A stretch of 62,302 bases of DNA, taken from the IMG/VR virus record IMGVR_UViG_3300017917_001407, positions 1-62,302 of that record; one strand, written 5' to 3'. Below, piece after piece: positions 8,552 to 17,594 of the stretch. The stretch is from a virus. The notes beneath the pieces were generated by a model that saw nothing but the letters and a program-made list of their open reading frames with translations, was not told the DNA's origin and searched no databases. Position 1 is the stretch's first letter. The number at the start of each line of letters is the position of its first letter. The position numbers and the translations under genes were made by a program.

Positions 8552-8572
8552 AGCTCTAAACCTCTAATTTAA

Positions 8573-10741
8573 TTAAACGGAACCGATTACTTCTTCAAAG
8601 GCAACACCAGTTCTGGTGGCAATGAAGGTAAGACCGATAAAGTTAATCGATCTTGCTGGTTTAATGTAAATATCTGCGATAAACTCATTTGCATCAATAA
8701 CTGCAGGAGTATTATTTGTGGTATCGCAAATAACAACATAATCAAAAATTCCTCTCTTTGATTGGACATCACGGAGGAATGGTTCAACAATGTTTACGAA
8801 GTTTGTTCTTGTAATTTCATCATTAAACTCAAATAGTTGATCCTTAGCGGCGGCGCTAATTGCATCCTCTAAGTAAATGAACAAACGTCTAACATTAATT
8901 CTATCAAATGCAGATGATTTTGCGTATCCTGTTTTATCACCAAACAGAATAATTCCAGAACCTGGTGAAAGAATAACTGGATTAATTCTATTTGAATATA
9001 ATTTATCTCTTTGAACTTTTCCAGGATTATATGCAAGTTTCACAGCATTTAAAATAGTTCCTCTAGATGTTCCTGCTGGAGAGAACCATGGGAACTGATT
9101 GATATCATTTCTAGCACAAGTTCCAGCAACATCTCCATTTAATGGAACATATCTAAATGTTTCATTGAACCTATCATACATATATTTGTATCCACTGTCA
9201 AAGACACCATAAGTTGTAGATGTAACTGCAGAGTAGAAACTAATGATATTATTGGTTATTGTATCAATATCATTAACCGTTACGGAACCAATAGAGGAAT
9301 CATTTAAGAAAGCTTGTCTATATGGAGAAATAAATGCGATAGCATCCTTTCTTGCTTCTGCAACAGCAATGCATTTATTTGCAAGTGCCTGAGCAGTTTC
9401 TTTTGGATAGTTTGCTGACCCCATTAAAATAAAGTCAACATCATATTCCTCAGTATTTTCGAACAGTGTATATCCTGTAATGATATCATCTAGTCCAGAA
9501 GTAAGTGCTCCACTTGTTGCAGGATCTGCTCCACCATCATAGTTTAAACCACCAGATAATGTATAAGTGTTTGATCCTGAACCTGCAAAAATAATATTGT
9601 CCGCATCTTGATCCCATGCAGTATCTGAACTTAGTTGGAAGGTGGCGGCACCACTTACACTAAATCCAGTTGTTACAACTCCAACTGGTTGTGAACCCCC
9701 AAAAATAAATGAAGAGTTAGTTGCAAGATACTTTCTCCAATAAGATGGACTTCCTACAGAATATTCAGCATCTTTTGCTTTAGAAAGTGACAAGTGTTTC
9801 TCTAAAATTGTTCCTGCATTTCCCGTAATAGATCCCTTATCATCAATAACCACTACATGAACTTCATCAAATCTCGCACCTCTTGCTGCACCATATGCTG
9901 ATGTAGATGGGCGGTTTGAAATTTGATCCCATTCAATAGAACCAACGCTTAAAGTAATTGATTGCTGTTCAAACCAATCTTGATTTCCAGTAAATGCTCT
10001 GGTTGCAAATGAGGATATTTGTCCATTGGTGTGAATCGCAACACTTCCAGTTTGTGGTAGAGCATAAACTCCCGCTGGTTGATAATCAACATTCGTTTCT
10101 GTTCCACCAGTAGAAACAAGGCTGACTAGTTTGGTTGAAATTTGATTAGTTCCAACTTCCGTAATAATACCTTTATAATATCCAGTTAATATTGAAGTAG
10201 ATCCAGATCCAGCTACAACTGTTTGTGCTGGGACAGCGCAAGTAAATCCATATCCTACTTGAATATTTGTAGTAGTAATTCCTGTTAAAATTTGATCTGC
10301 TTTTGCATCAATAACCGCAACTTTTATACCATTTGCCCAAGAACCAGGATTCTTAGCAACAAAAGTTACGTTTGTAATTGTATTCTCATCATATCCCAAT
10401 TGATTGTAGTGCTCTTCACTCTTGATTTTAATATTAGAAGCTGCACCAACAAAAGAATTTTTTAACGAGGTGTCATCTGCCCTCACAACTCTAAGAGTTC
10501 CTCCATATGCCAAGTAGGACGACGCAACCATCCAGTGCTCGTAATGCTTGTCTGTTGAGTATGGTGCTCCAAAAGTATTGAAAAGATCATTTTCATTTTC
10601 AATTAACTGAGGAGAGTCTACAGGTCCTTTTACAAAAGGTGCAACAATTGCACCAACTGAACCAGAAACTGGATCTACTCTTCCAATGGTTAAATCAACT
10701 TCTCTTACTACAATTCCAGGAGATGCTAAATTTAGAGGCAT
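8573..10741 (-). CDS. 18: contractile tail sheath protein gp18
   Basis: 722 residues (T4: 659). The N-terminus MPLNLASPGIVVREVDLT and the C-terminal segments beginning VNIVEPFLRDVQ and ending with an NFIGLTFIATRTGV-like strand are typical of T4-like sheaths, whose terminal strands interlock neighbouring subunits. The middle is a Gly/Ser/Thr-rich variable insertion exposed on the tail surface. A late promoter AATAAATA lies 36 nt upstream. Confidence 0.94.
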   Translation of the reverse strand: MPLNLASPGIVVREVDLTIGRVDPVSGSVGAIVAPFVKGPVDSPQLIENENDLFNTFGAPYSTDKHYEHWMVASSYLAYGGTLRVVRADDTSLKNSFVGAASNIKIKSEEHYNQLGYDENTITNVTFVAKNPGSWANGIKVAVIDAKADQILTGITTTNIQVGYGFTCAVPAQTVVAGSGSTSILTGYYKGIITEVGTNQISTKLVSLVSTGGTETNVDYQPAGVYALPQTGSVAIHTNGQISSFATRAFTGNQDWFEQQSITLSVGSIEWDQISNRPSTSAYGAARGARFDEVHVVVIDDKGSITGNAGTILEKHLSLSKAKDAEYSVGSPSYWRKYLATNSSFIFGGSQPVGVVTTGFSVSGAATFQLSSDTAWDQDADNIIFAGSGSNTYTLSGGLNYDGGADPATSGALTSGLDDIITGYTLFENTEEYDVDFILMGSANYPKETAQALANKCIAVAEARKDAIAFISPYRQAFLNDSSIGSVTVNDIDTITNNIISFYSAVTSTTYGVFDSGYKYMYDRFNETFRYVPLNGDVAGTCARNDINQFPWFSPAGTSRGTILNAVKLAYNPGKVQRDKLYSNRINPVILSPGSGIILFGDKTGYAKSSAFDRINVRRLFIYLEDAISAAAKDQLFEFNDEITRTNFVNIVEPFLRDVQSKRGIFDYVVICDTTNNTPAVIDANEFIADIYIKPARSINFIGLTFIATRTGVAFEEVIGSV

Positions 10742-10776
10742 CTTTATTCTCCGTGCTATCCAGAATTATCTAAAAG

Positions 10777-10784
10777 TATTTATT
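10777..10784 (-). promoter_or_regulatory. late promoter AATAAATA before gp18
   Basis: The minus strand reads AATAAATA 36 nt upstream of the gp18 ATG, in the short gap after the zinc-ribbon gene. Confidence 0.6.
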
Positions 10785-10823
10785 AAAATGATCATTTTGA
10801 TTGGGGAAATCACACGTGAACAT

Positions 10824-11054
10824 TTACCAATCTGGATATTCCCATTTTAAAGTATGTTCTTTTTTCTTTTTAGACTTTGAAACTCTTTTGATGGTACAGT
10901 CTTTGCATTCATATGAATATGCAGATGCAAAAGATCCACGATCTCTTCTGGTTAAATAAAAATCGTCCATCAAGTTTTTAATCTTTTTACAAGAACGACA
11001 TTGCCTATCGAAAAATAAAAGATGTTCAAAATTAATTTGTTTATTTAAATCCAT
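10824..11054 (-). CDS. small zinc-ribbon protein (76 aa)
   Basis: 76 residues with CRSC at about 19-22 and CKDC at about 51-54, a four-cysteine zinc ribbon of the type often found at the N-terminus of phage HNH proteins, followed by a Lys/Arg-rich tail. No HNH catalytic motif is present. It lies between gp17 and gp18, starting directly after the gp17 stop. It could bind nucleic acid or be the remnant of a homing endonuclease; function unknown. Confidence 0.6.
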   Translation of the reverse strand: MDLNKQINFEHLLFFDRQCRSCKKIKNLMDDFYLTRRDRGSFASAYSYECKDCTIKRVSKSKKKKEHTLKWEYPDW

Positions 11055-12701
11055 TTAAAGGTAATCCCACATATAAGAGCGATCTCCATATTCATCGGTA
11101 TACCATCTATCTCCAGATTCATCGGTAAATGATGCCATTTCATCCAATCCATCTGAAATAAATCCAAAAGGAGACATATCTTGTTCTATCTGATTTTTCT
11201 GCTCTTCATATATTCTTTTACGGACATCATTATCTGTCATCTCTTTAAAATAGTCTTGGGCAACTAACCAAGAAAAAATAACAAGACACATTGCTAAATC
11301 ATCATTGCAACCTTCTTCCGCTTCAAAGGAATTGTGTCTCTGTGCAAATGTTGTCAATTCTGATATAATATCATAGTCAACCGTTAAAAGTTTGTCATCT
11401 TCCAGTAAAGTTTTTAAATTTGAACAACCTAGTTTTTTGACGGCAGCAGTCATTCTTACACCAAGTTGAGATTTCTTTCCACTGAATCCAGACCCAACTA
11501 GTTGACCAGCACGACCTCTCATCGCACACATTAAAATATTATCATACTCAAGATCAAAGTGTAAAATATTTGCAACTTGATCACCAATATCATTGACCTC
11601 AATTAATAACCAAGAATTATTATACCCCTTTGCAACTTCATTAATAACACTGGGAAATAGCATTGGTTTGATTTCATTATTTCTATATTTTGCAACTACT
11701 TTATATGGAAACTCTGTGATATCAAAAACAATAAATGCCGAATAGTCATTACCCAAACCACGAGCAACGTCAACTGTCATCAAATAGTTATGTTCTTCTT
11801 TCGGATGTTCATAAACATCTAAACCAGCATTTCTCTTAATAGGATCTTCATATACAAGATTTCTAAGTTTTGCGGGATTAATAAGTGTATTAACCGAACC
11901 TAAGAACTCACACTCAAACTCAACTTTAAATTGTTGCTCTGATGTGTTGGAGATCGTTTGTTCTTTCCACACAGAGTCTCTACCAGGAACTTCGGACCAA
12001 TGCACATCTGTGGGTACATATTCATTTTTACCTCTTTCGGCATCGTGCCACATACGGTAGAAGTGATTCATACCGCGTGGCGTGGATACGATGATTACTT
12101 TCGTGCTTTGTCCAGAAGAAATAGTAGGATAAACAGAGGCAAAGAAGTCATCAGCAATGTGATTCGGGATGAAAGCGAACTCGTCAAGAAAGATGACATT
12201 ATAGGATCCGCCTCTGACAGCAGATGAAGAAGTAGAGTTAGATGAAATCTTGGAGCCATTTTCTAATTCTAAACTACCTTTGTTCCAGGATATAATACCC
12301 TGTTGCATCCACTTTGGTAAGTTTTCATAAGCAAGTTGTAATCTTCCAAGTAGGTCTCTGGCAGTGGATGCTTTGTTTGCTAGAATAGCTATATTAACAT
12401 TATCATTGAATACTGCATAATGTAACAAATATGAAACACAAGTCGTAGATTTACCCGTCTGGCGGGGCATCTTACAAATATTAAATCTATTCTTATGGAA
12501 ATTTTGAATTAGTTTCTCTTGAAATGGATACATCTCAAAAGGAACCAGACCGTGATCAAGAGAAACAATTTTGATATAATTTCTGGCAAAATAAACAGGA
12601 TCTTCTTTACACTTTAAGAACTCTATGATTTGTTCTTCTGTAAATTCAATCTGCGTGTTTGCCTTCTTGAGGTTTGGGTTCCCTAAATAAACTTCACTCA
12701 T
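11055..12701 (-). CDS. 17: large terminase / packaging motor gp17
   Basis: 548 residues (T4: 610). N-terminal ATPase with Walker A MPRQTGKS (78-85) and Walker B VIFLDEF (169-175). C-terminal RNase H-like nuclease with TVDVARG (about 310-316), LIEVNDIGD (about 372) and a distal NDDLAMCLVIF (about 470). It pumps DNA through gp20 and cuts concatemers at headful. Small terminase gp16 is encoded 3.7 kb upstream, separated by three virion genes, whereas T4 16 and 17 are adjacent. Confidence 0.95.
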   Translation of the reverse strand: MSEVYLGNPNLKKANTQIEFTEEQIIEFLKCKEDPVYFARNYIKIVSLDHGLVPFEMYPFQEKLIQNFHKNRFNICKMPRQTGKSTTCVSYLLHYAVFNDNVNIAILANKASTARDLLGRLQLAYENLPKWMQQGIISWNKGSLELENGSKISSNSTSSSAVRGGSYNVIFLDEFAFIPNHIADDFFASVYPTISSGQSTKVIIVSTPRGMNHFYRMWHDAERGKNEYVPTDVHWSEVPGRDSVWKEQTISNTSEQQFKVEFECEFLGSVNTLINPAKLRNLVYEDPIKRNAGLDVYEHPKEEHNYLMTVDVARGLGNDYSAFIVFDITEFPYKVVAKYRNNEIKPMLFPSVINEVAKGYNNSWLLIEVNDIGDQVANILHFDLEYDNILMCAMRGRAGQLVGSGFSGKKSQLGVRMTAAVKKLGCSNLKTLLEDDKLLTVDYDIISELTTFAQRHNSFEAEEGCNDDLAMCLVIFSWLVAQDYFKEMTDNDVRKRIYEEQKNQIEQDMSPFGFISDGLDEMASFTDESGDRWYTDEYGDRSYMWDYL

Positions 12702-12707
12702 AATAAA

Positions 12708-14042
12708 TTACCTACTAATTTCTTCCCAGTCCATAGACCCGTAAATATCTGCACCAGCAACATTAGAAGAAGCAACGAGAGAAAGTTCAAATGGTGTTCC
12801 AGTTAATGCATTCCTCTCTAACTGAAATTTAAATAATGCTTCTTTAAGAATATCTACTGGTGCTGAACCTTGAGCAGAACCATTTAAATAACCAGATGCT
12901 AGTATTCTTCCGCCCGTATAAGTTCCACCATTAATCTTATATTCAACAGCACTATCAAGACCAGCATCAACCCAAGTTCCACCATTAGATGTTCCAGTTG
13001 CTCTTACCTGCCAGTTATAATTAGCATTATTTGTAATACCAAGAATTGAGAGTGCGGTTAGAATTACAATTGCATCTAATCTATTCGGCGTTGCTTTGAG
13101 GCGAATAGATATGACTGTATAATAAGTTCCTGCAGTTCTTAAATCAACTGGTGTTTGAATTGCTGTTCCCACCGCTTGTTGCAATCCACGAAGTTCATAA
13201 CCGCCTTCTGAAATTACAGAAGAACAAACTTGTTTAATTGTACTTGCACTGGTTGTAATTCCAGTATTAGCAATTTCATATCTCAATGGTAATGAAGCTG
13301 TTGTAATATAAGTTGTGTTAATTCTATTTGCGTGATGAAATGAATGACAATGAATAAACTTACCATTAACTACAAATCCAATTCTTACAGTTCCAAGTCC
13401 TAACCATTCAATATCCATCCACATAATTTGTGCTTTAGTAATATCTAAAGTAACTCCTGATGGATTTAAATGTCCAGTGCCCAGCATTGTATCAATATTC
13501 CAGTCTGCTTGTGCTATTCTTGTTTCGGTTACAACTCCTGGAACATAAGTTCTTTCTACAAAATATAAATTACTTCCATCAAGTTCCAGATACATTCCAT
13601 TATCTGCACCATAATAACCCACTCTTTGGCGAAGATTTGTCTTTGCTGGGTTAAATACAAATGTGTTTAATATTTGTAATGATTTTCCTGGTTGATATGA
13701 AAATACTTTCGTGGTTTCTCTTACAATTGAATCAGTGCTTCCAACACCAACAGTCATATTAATCAAACCTTGTGTAGTTGAAAATCCAACTGTTGAACCA
13801 GTACCAACAACTAAATCCCCCCAAAGATTATTATCTCTATATCTGTGCGAACTATCAAAAAGTGTAAGTGGAGTAGACATTCTCAGTCTACCAAATGCAT
13901 CAGTTGCTATCGGTGGTAGAGTAACTGGAAATGGATTATTAATAGTAACTACCTCGCCATTTTTATTGGCGATCATATTCACTTCAAAAAGAGTTCTCTC
14001 TTGATTTAAAAAATCTTGAGTATTTTTATTAAATTGTGCCAT
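12708..14042 (-). CDS. virion structural protein, beta-rich (444 aa)
   Basis: 444 residues, Thr/Ser/Gly-rich and beta-stranded, with NNPFPVTLPPIATDAFGR and LTLFDSSHRYRDNN near the N-terminus. I recognise this as a recurrent T4-like cyanophage virion-associated protein but not its role. It is not a T4 core gene. Position between the terminase genes and the jellyroll-like composition suggest a surface or fibre-associated head/neck component. Whether it is displayed on the capsid is unknown. Confidence 0.6.
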   Translation of the reverse strand: MAQFNKNTQDFLNQERTLFEVNMIANKNGEVVTINNPFPVTLPPIATDAFGRLRMSTPLTLFDSSHRYRDNNLWGDLVVGTGSTVGFSTTQGLINMTVGVGSTDSIVRETTKVFSYQPGKSLQILNTFVFNPAKTNLRQRVGYYGADNGMYLELDGSNLYFVERTYVPGVVTETRIAQADWNIDTMLGTGHLNPSGVTLDITKAQIMWMDIEWLGLGTVRIGFVVNGKFIHCHSFHHANRINTTYITTASLPLRYEIANTGITTSASTIKQVCSSVISEGGYELRGLQQAVGTAIQTPVDLRTAGTYYTVISIRLKATPNRLDAIVILTALSILGITNNANYNWQVRATGTSNGGTWVDAGLDSAVEYKINGGTYTGGRILASGYLNGSAQGSAPVDILKEALFKFQLERNALTGTPFELSLVASSNVAGADIYGSMDWEEISR

Positions 14043-14045
14043 TAA

Positions 14046-14354
14046 TCACTCACTCCAAGACAATCTTTCTGGTTGATACCTTTGTGCGTTTTTAATTATT
14101 GAAGTATTTACCTGATTTGGATAAACGTTATGAACGATTGCTCCAGGATATTCTCCTTGTATTTGTTCTGCAAGTTCATTTTTGGGAAGCATCTTGCCTT
14201 CCACTTCCAAACGATACATCTTTCCTTCCCAAACAACGTCGGCAAAGAAAGACTCGGTTGCTTGTTCTGGTTGAGAGGAACCTACATTTAGAGTTCCGTT
14301 AAAGTCGCCATTAATAGTGATGCTTTCCGATAGAAATTGTTGAAAAGATTTCAT
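14046..14354 (-). CDS. putative capsid-targeted internal protein (102 aa)
   Basis: The ATG at 14354 follows a strong GGAGGTG ribosome site and overlaps the upstream stop as TAATG; a longer reading from a TTG 15 nt upstream is less likely. The product opens MKSFQQFLSES, nearly the T4 capsid targeting sequence, with an L-S-E cleavage site after residue 10. The remainder has a small alpha/beta domain (VVWEGKMYRLEVEG). This fits an internal head protein exported into the prohead and trimmed by gp21. Function after injection unknown. Confidence 0.6.
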   Translation of the reverse strand: MKSFQQFLSESITINGDFNGTLNVGSSQPEQATESFFADVVWEGKMYRLEVEGKMLPKNELAEQIQGEYPGAIVHNVYPNQVNTSIIKNAQRYQPERLSWSE

Positions 14355-16351
14355 TAGTTGCACCTCCAACGACGTAGGGCTTTGTTGATTCTTGAATCAG
14401 GGTCTCTTGCAGTTTTTGCCGAAGTCAGTTTAGACTTCATACCTTTCATACGGCGGCAGAAGTTAGCACGACGCTTTGCTCTTTTGCCTTTTGGATTCTT
14501 TTCCGTTACAGCAGTTTGAAGTTTTGAACCTGGATTTTCGCGGCGATAAGCATCAACTGCTGCTTGACTTAGACCATCAGTTTTGTCTTTACGATTTACT
14601 GATTGCCAATCTTCTATCATATCACCTTCTGGTTCATAATGTGCCTTTTGTAATGTACTCTTAAATAAGTGAACTTTTTCACCCTTTGGTATCATTTTTT
14701 CAAGTTGTTCTTTGGCTGCACGATCCGTTGGTTCTTTCAAAGGAACTCCAATTTGTTCAGAAAGTTCTTTTCTCCAATTAGAATATGAATCTGCCAACTT
14801 TACCAAAGAACCAGGAGATGCTTTTAATGGTGGAAGATCAGGGCCTACTAACTTTTTAACCATTTTTTGTGGAAGTTGTGATCTCTGCTCAGGACTCATT
14901 TTATGTAACTTTTCTTGAGCAGAAGATAGTTTATTTCCACCAACTTCAAAACTTATATTCTCATTAGTTGGTACACAGTTTGGAACCATTTTTTTACCTT
15001 TCTTTTTCATACCAACTGCTTTATAACCATCCCAACAATCTTCACTCACGGTTTTCCAACCACCTCCATGATTTTTGTACCATTTTGAAGCCCATCCATT
15101 TGCATATGCACTTGGATAGACATCAAACTTTTGTTTAGCAAGTGACTTTGCTCTTGACCATAGTGATGGTTTTGTTGGAACATTCTTTTCCTCAATATAT
15201 TCTTCTGTTTGAGGAACTCTTTTTTCACCACCAATAGGAGAAGTTTTTCTTTGATTATCGATTGCTTTATCTACTACTGGTTTGAATTGTTTTAAAATAT
15301 ATGGTAATGCTAAAGATCCTGCTCCAACAGCAATCTTTCCCCACAACTCATCAAGTTGCTTCCATTCTTCACTCATTTCACCACTTTCGACATAATCTGC
15401 GGCAGTATCAATGTAGTCTGCTGCTTTTGTGATTTTTGATTGAACCCAAGCCTCAATGCTTCCTTCACCTTTCTCCATTTTTTTCTTCAACTTAGTGGCA
15501 GCTTTAATAATCGTTGCCAACTCGGAACGGGCCATTGAGTACTCATGATCATATGCCTCTGGCATATTCCCTGGATGAGGAGTGTTTGGAGTATATTTTT
15601 TATCTGATCCTAAAGCAATCGGCATGGAAAACATGTCCCAATATTTTTGACCATATTTGCATTTGTCACGAGTTTCGTCTTTTTTACATTTTGGGCAATA
15701 TCTAACCATAGATGCTTCATTTATTTTATTAGAAACCATTTTAGGTTTTCCTCCTTTACCTTTTCGATTTGCTACAGGATCATTTTTTCTTTTTCTTCTC
15801 ACTGCGGCGGCAATTTCACTTTTAGACATTTTTGCCGACTTTTCATTTGATAAGCATTTTGGTTTTGGTTCTCCAGGTTCACGAGCACAGGGGCCAATCG
15901 CTTCACCTTTAGTATTAAATCTTCTCCAGTTTCCTTTTGGATGATATTTTGAAAACCAATCACGTAAATCTTCATTTACGTCTTTAAACTTTTTGTGTTC
16001 TTTTTTGGCATCTGCCTCCATTTTTTTCAATCTAGTATAATAATCAGGTATTTCGTCTAAATGTTGAAGGGCAATATCCATAGCAAGTTCATGGTCTTTT
16101 GTATGCTCATGCTCAATTGGTTCACCCATATCCAGTTGTTTTTGGATGAAAGAAATATCTAAACGATGCTTCTTTGCAATTTCTTCAACTGTCTTATGTG
16201 TTTTTAATCTAAGCTCTTCGTTGAATGGGGAGTTAGATTTTGTTTTTTCACCTCTCGATCTTTTTTTTCTAGATTCGCAATGAGCTCTCTGTGAAAATCC
16301 TTGTGGGTTTTCACAGTCAATTGATCTTTTATACTTATTAGACCAAGACAT
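14354..16351 (-). CDS. mosaic basic virion protein (665 aa), likely internal
   Basis: A string of small modules: an N-terminal basic Cys-containing motif (NPQGFSQRAHCESRKKR), a DUF5661-like helix pair with HEHTKDHELAMDIALQHL, a basic WFSKYHPKGNWRRF motif, a zinc-knuckle-like CPKCKKDETRDKC, a helical segment, a SAYANGWASKWYKNHGGGW motif and a C-terminal basic NFCRRMKGMKSKLTSAKT module. Overall very Lys/Arg-rich, as expected for DNA-associated head contents. It is followed by the CTS-bearing 102-residue gene (TAATG). I recall these modules as separate genes in other phages; here they are fused. Function unknown. Confidence 0.55.
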   Translation of the reverse strand: MSWSNKYKRSIDCENPQGFSQRAHCESRKKRSRGEKTKSNSPFNEELRLKTHKTVEEIAKKHRLDISFIQKQLDMGEPIEHEHTKDHELAMDIALQHLDEIPDYYTRLKKMEADAKKEHKKFKDVNEDLRDWFSKYHPKGNWRRFNTKGEAIGPCAREPGEPKPKCLSNEKSAKMSKSEIAAAVRRKRKNDPVANRKGKGGKPKMVSNKINEASMVRYCPKCKKDETRDKCKYGQKYWDMFSMPIALGSDKKYTPNTPHPGNMPEAYDHEYSMARSELATIIKAATKLKKKMEKGEGSIEAWVQSKITKAADYIDTAADYVESGEMSEEWKQLDELWGKIAVGAGSLALPYILKQFKPVVDKAIDNQRKTSPIGGEKRVPQTEEYIEEKNVPTKPSLWSRAKSLAKQKFDVYPSAYANGWASKWYKNHGGGWKTVSEDCWDGYKAVGMKKKGKKMVPNCVPTNENISFEVGGNKLSSAQEKLHKMSPEQRSQLPQKMVKKLVGPDLPPLKASPGSLVKLADSYSNWRKELSEQIGVPLKEPTDRAAKEQLEKMIPKGEKVHLFKSTLQKAHYEPEGDMIEDWQSVNRKDKTDGLSQAAVDAYRRENPGSKLQTAVTEKNPKGKRAKRRANFCRRMKGMKSKLTSAKTARDPDSRINKALRRWRCN

Positions 16352-16369
16352 TACATTAAAAAAACACGA

Positions 16370-16792
16370 TTATTCTTTACTATTTAGAAAACCTTGTTTA
16401 AGAAGTTTTGAAAGTTCCGATGTTGATCCGACAAAAACCGCGTTATTGGTAACATTGTTAGTAGTATTTACATTCTGATCCTCAACATCCTTTAGTTTTT
16501 TTTGTAAATCAATCAGTTTGTCTGCTACATCACCAACGCTTTTAATTAACTGTCCAGCAACTTCATAAGCTCTTGGTGAACCACCTTCTCCAGCTAGCTC
16601 CATTATGCCATTAATGGCTTCTTGACCCTTTTCTATTAATGAATATAAATTTGCTCTTGTGTATTCATAATCTTTTTTAATATCATTACTAGATGAAGTT
16701 TCTATTTTAATAGGGGAGACTTCTTTTTCAACATTAATGATTTCGCTTTTAATGTTAAGAGCTTCATCTATTTGGTCATAATTAGTTTTCAT
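16370..16792 (-). CDS. 16: small terminase gp16
   Basis: 140 residues (T4: 164). An acidic, flexible N-terminus, then helical segments with YEYTRANLYSLIEKGQEAING and SPRAYEVAGQLIKSV, then a C-terminal NNAVFVGSTSELSKLL that parallels NATVFMGSPTELM of T4 gp16. It recognises DNA and stimulates gp17. Followed by three virion genes before gp17. Confidence 0.85.
   Translation of the reverse strand: MKTNYDQIDEALNIKSEIINVEKEVSPIKIETSSSNDIKKDYEYTRANLYSLIEKGQEAINGIMELAGEGGSPRAYEVAGQLIKSVGDVADKLIDLQKKLKDVEDQNVNTTNNVTNNAVFVGSTSELSKLLKQGFLNSKE
16381..16387 (-). promoter_or_regulatory. variant late promoter CTAAATA before the 665-aa protein
   Basis: The minus strand reads CTAAATA 30 nt upstream of the 665-residue protein start, inside the 3' end of gp16. 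One mismatch to NATAAATA. Confidence 0.35.
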
Positions 16793-16796
16793 AATA

Positions 16797-17594
16797 TCAA
16801 ATATCTATTTTTCTGGTTGGGCTAAAATCTTTAGAGTCTCCGAAAAATTCCCAGTTTTCATCAAAACCAAAGTTATCAGTTGGTTCCGCATCAATAGGAT
16901 CTGGCACAACTGTATATCTCATCTCTCTCTTTGCAGTTGCAATATCCGTGTTTGTATACATATCAACTTGAACTTTACGAATAAGTCCATCTGATGTTTC
17001 GGCAATTGGACCAAACAGATATGTTTTTGCAGTAAAACTTAATGTATAGATTAATGCTCTTCTTGTTGAATAGTCTCCCTCATAATCATCCTGAAAGGAA
17101 ATATTTTCTAAAACTACGGGAATATCTCTTTTTTCTCCAATTGAATCGACAAGGTCGATAGTCATATTAAATGATGGTTGAAAATATGGTAATATTTGCT
17201 CAACTATTTGTAGAGCATCATCGTTTAGTTTTGTTAAAATATTTAAATCAAACCCAATATTATATGGAACTGGCATGAAAACCTTTTTTAGATTTTGTCC
17301 ATCTAAAGCTTTAAATGTCTGAGTTATATTTGTTTTTCTTGTTGGATCATATCTAATAGATGTCATTTCAAATGACATCCTGGGTAGAGTGATCTGTATC
17401 GGTTTGTTTAATTCTGGTTGTTGTTGTATTCTTGCTAGAAATTTTTGAACAGGTGCATATGCCAAAGGAACTCTTATATCACTAATATCACTTCCATTAG
17501 AGTCTTCATGTCTAATATGAATTTGATTAAACAGTGTTCCAAAAGAAATGACAGTTTTTCTAATGATTTCGTGATAAAAATATGTTCCTAACAT
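16797..17594 (-). CDS. 15: tail terminator / sheath stabiliser gp15
   Basis: 265 residues (T4: 272). It forms the hexameric ring capping the tail tube and sheath and joins the tail to the neck. Typical gp15 segments are YFYHEIIRKTVISFGTLFN at the N-terminus and RVPLAYAPVQKFLAR with PRMSFEMTSIRYDP. Its start overlaps the gp14 stop by 1 nt, in the T4 order 13-14-15-16. Confidence 0.92.
   Translation of the reverse strand: MLGTYFYHEIIRKTVISFGTLFNQIHIRHEDSNGSDISDIRVPLAYAPVQKFLARIQQQPELNKPIQITLPRMSFEMTSIRYDPTRKTNITQTFKALDGQNLKKVFMPVPYNIGFDLNILTKLNDDALQIVEQILPYFQPSFNMTIDLVDSIGEKRDIPVVLENISFQDDYEGDYSTRRALIYTLSFTAKTYLFGPIAETSDGLIRKVQVDMYTNTDIATAKREMRYTVVPDPIDAEPTDNFGFDENWEFFGDSKDFSPTRKIDI

Noticed and set aside
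14354-14369. Five-residue N-terminal extension of the 102-residue protein from a TTG
   Set aside because: It would include the ribosome-binding GGAGGTG and mask the capsid targeting peptide; the ATG at 14354 fits better.
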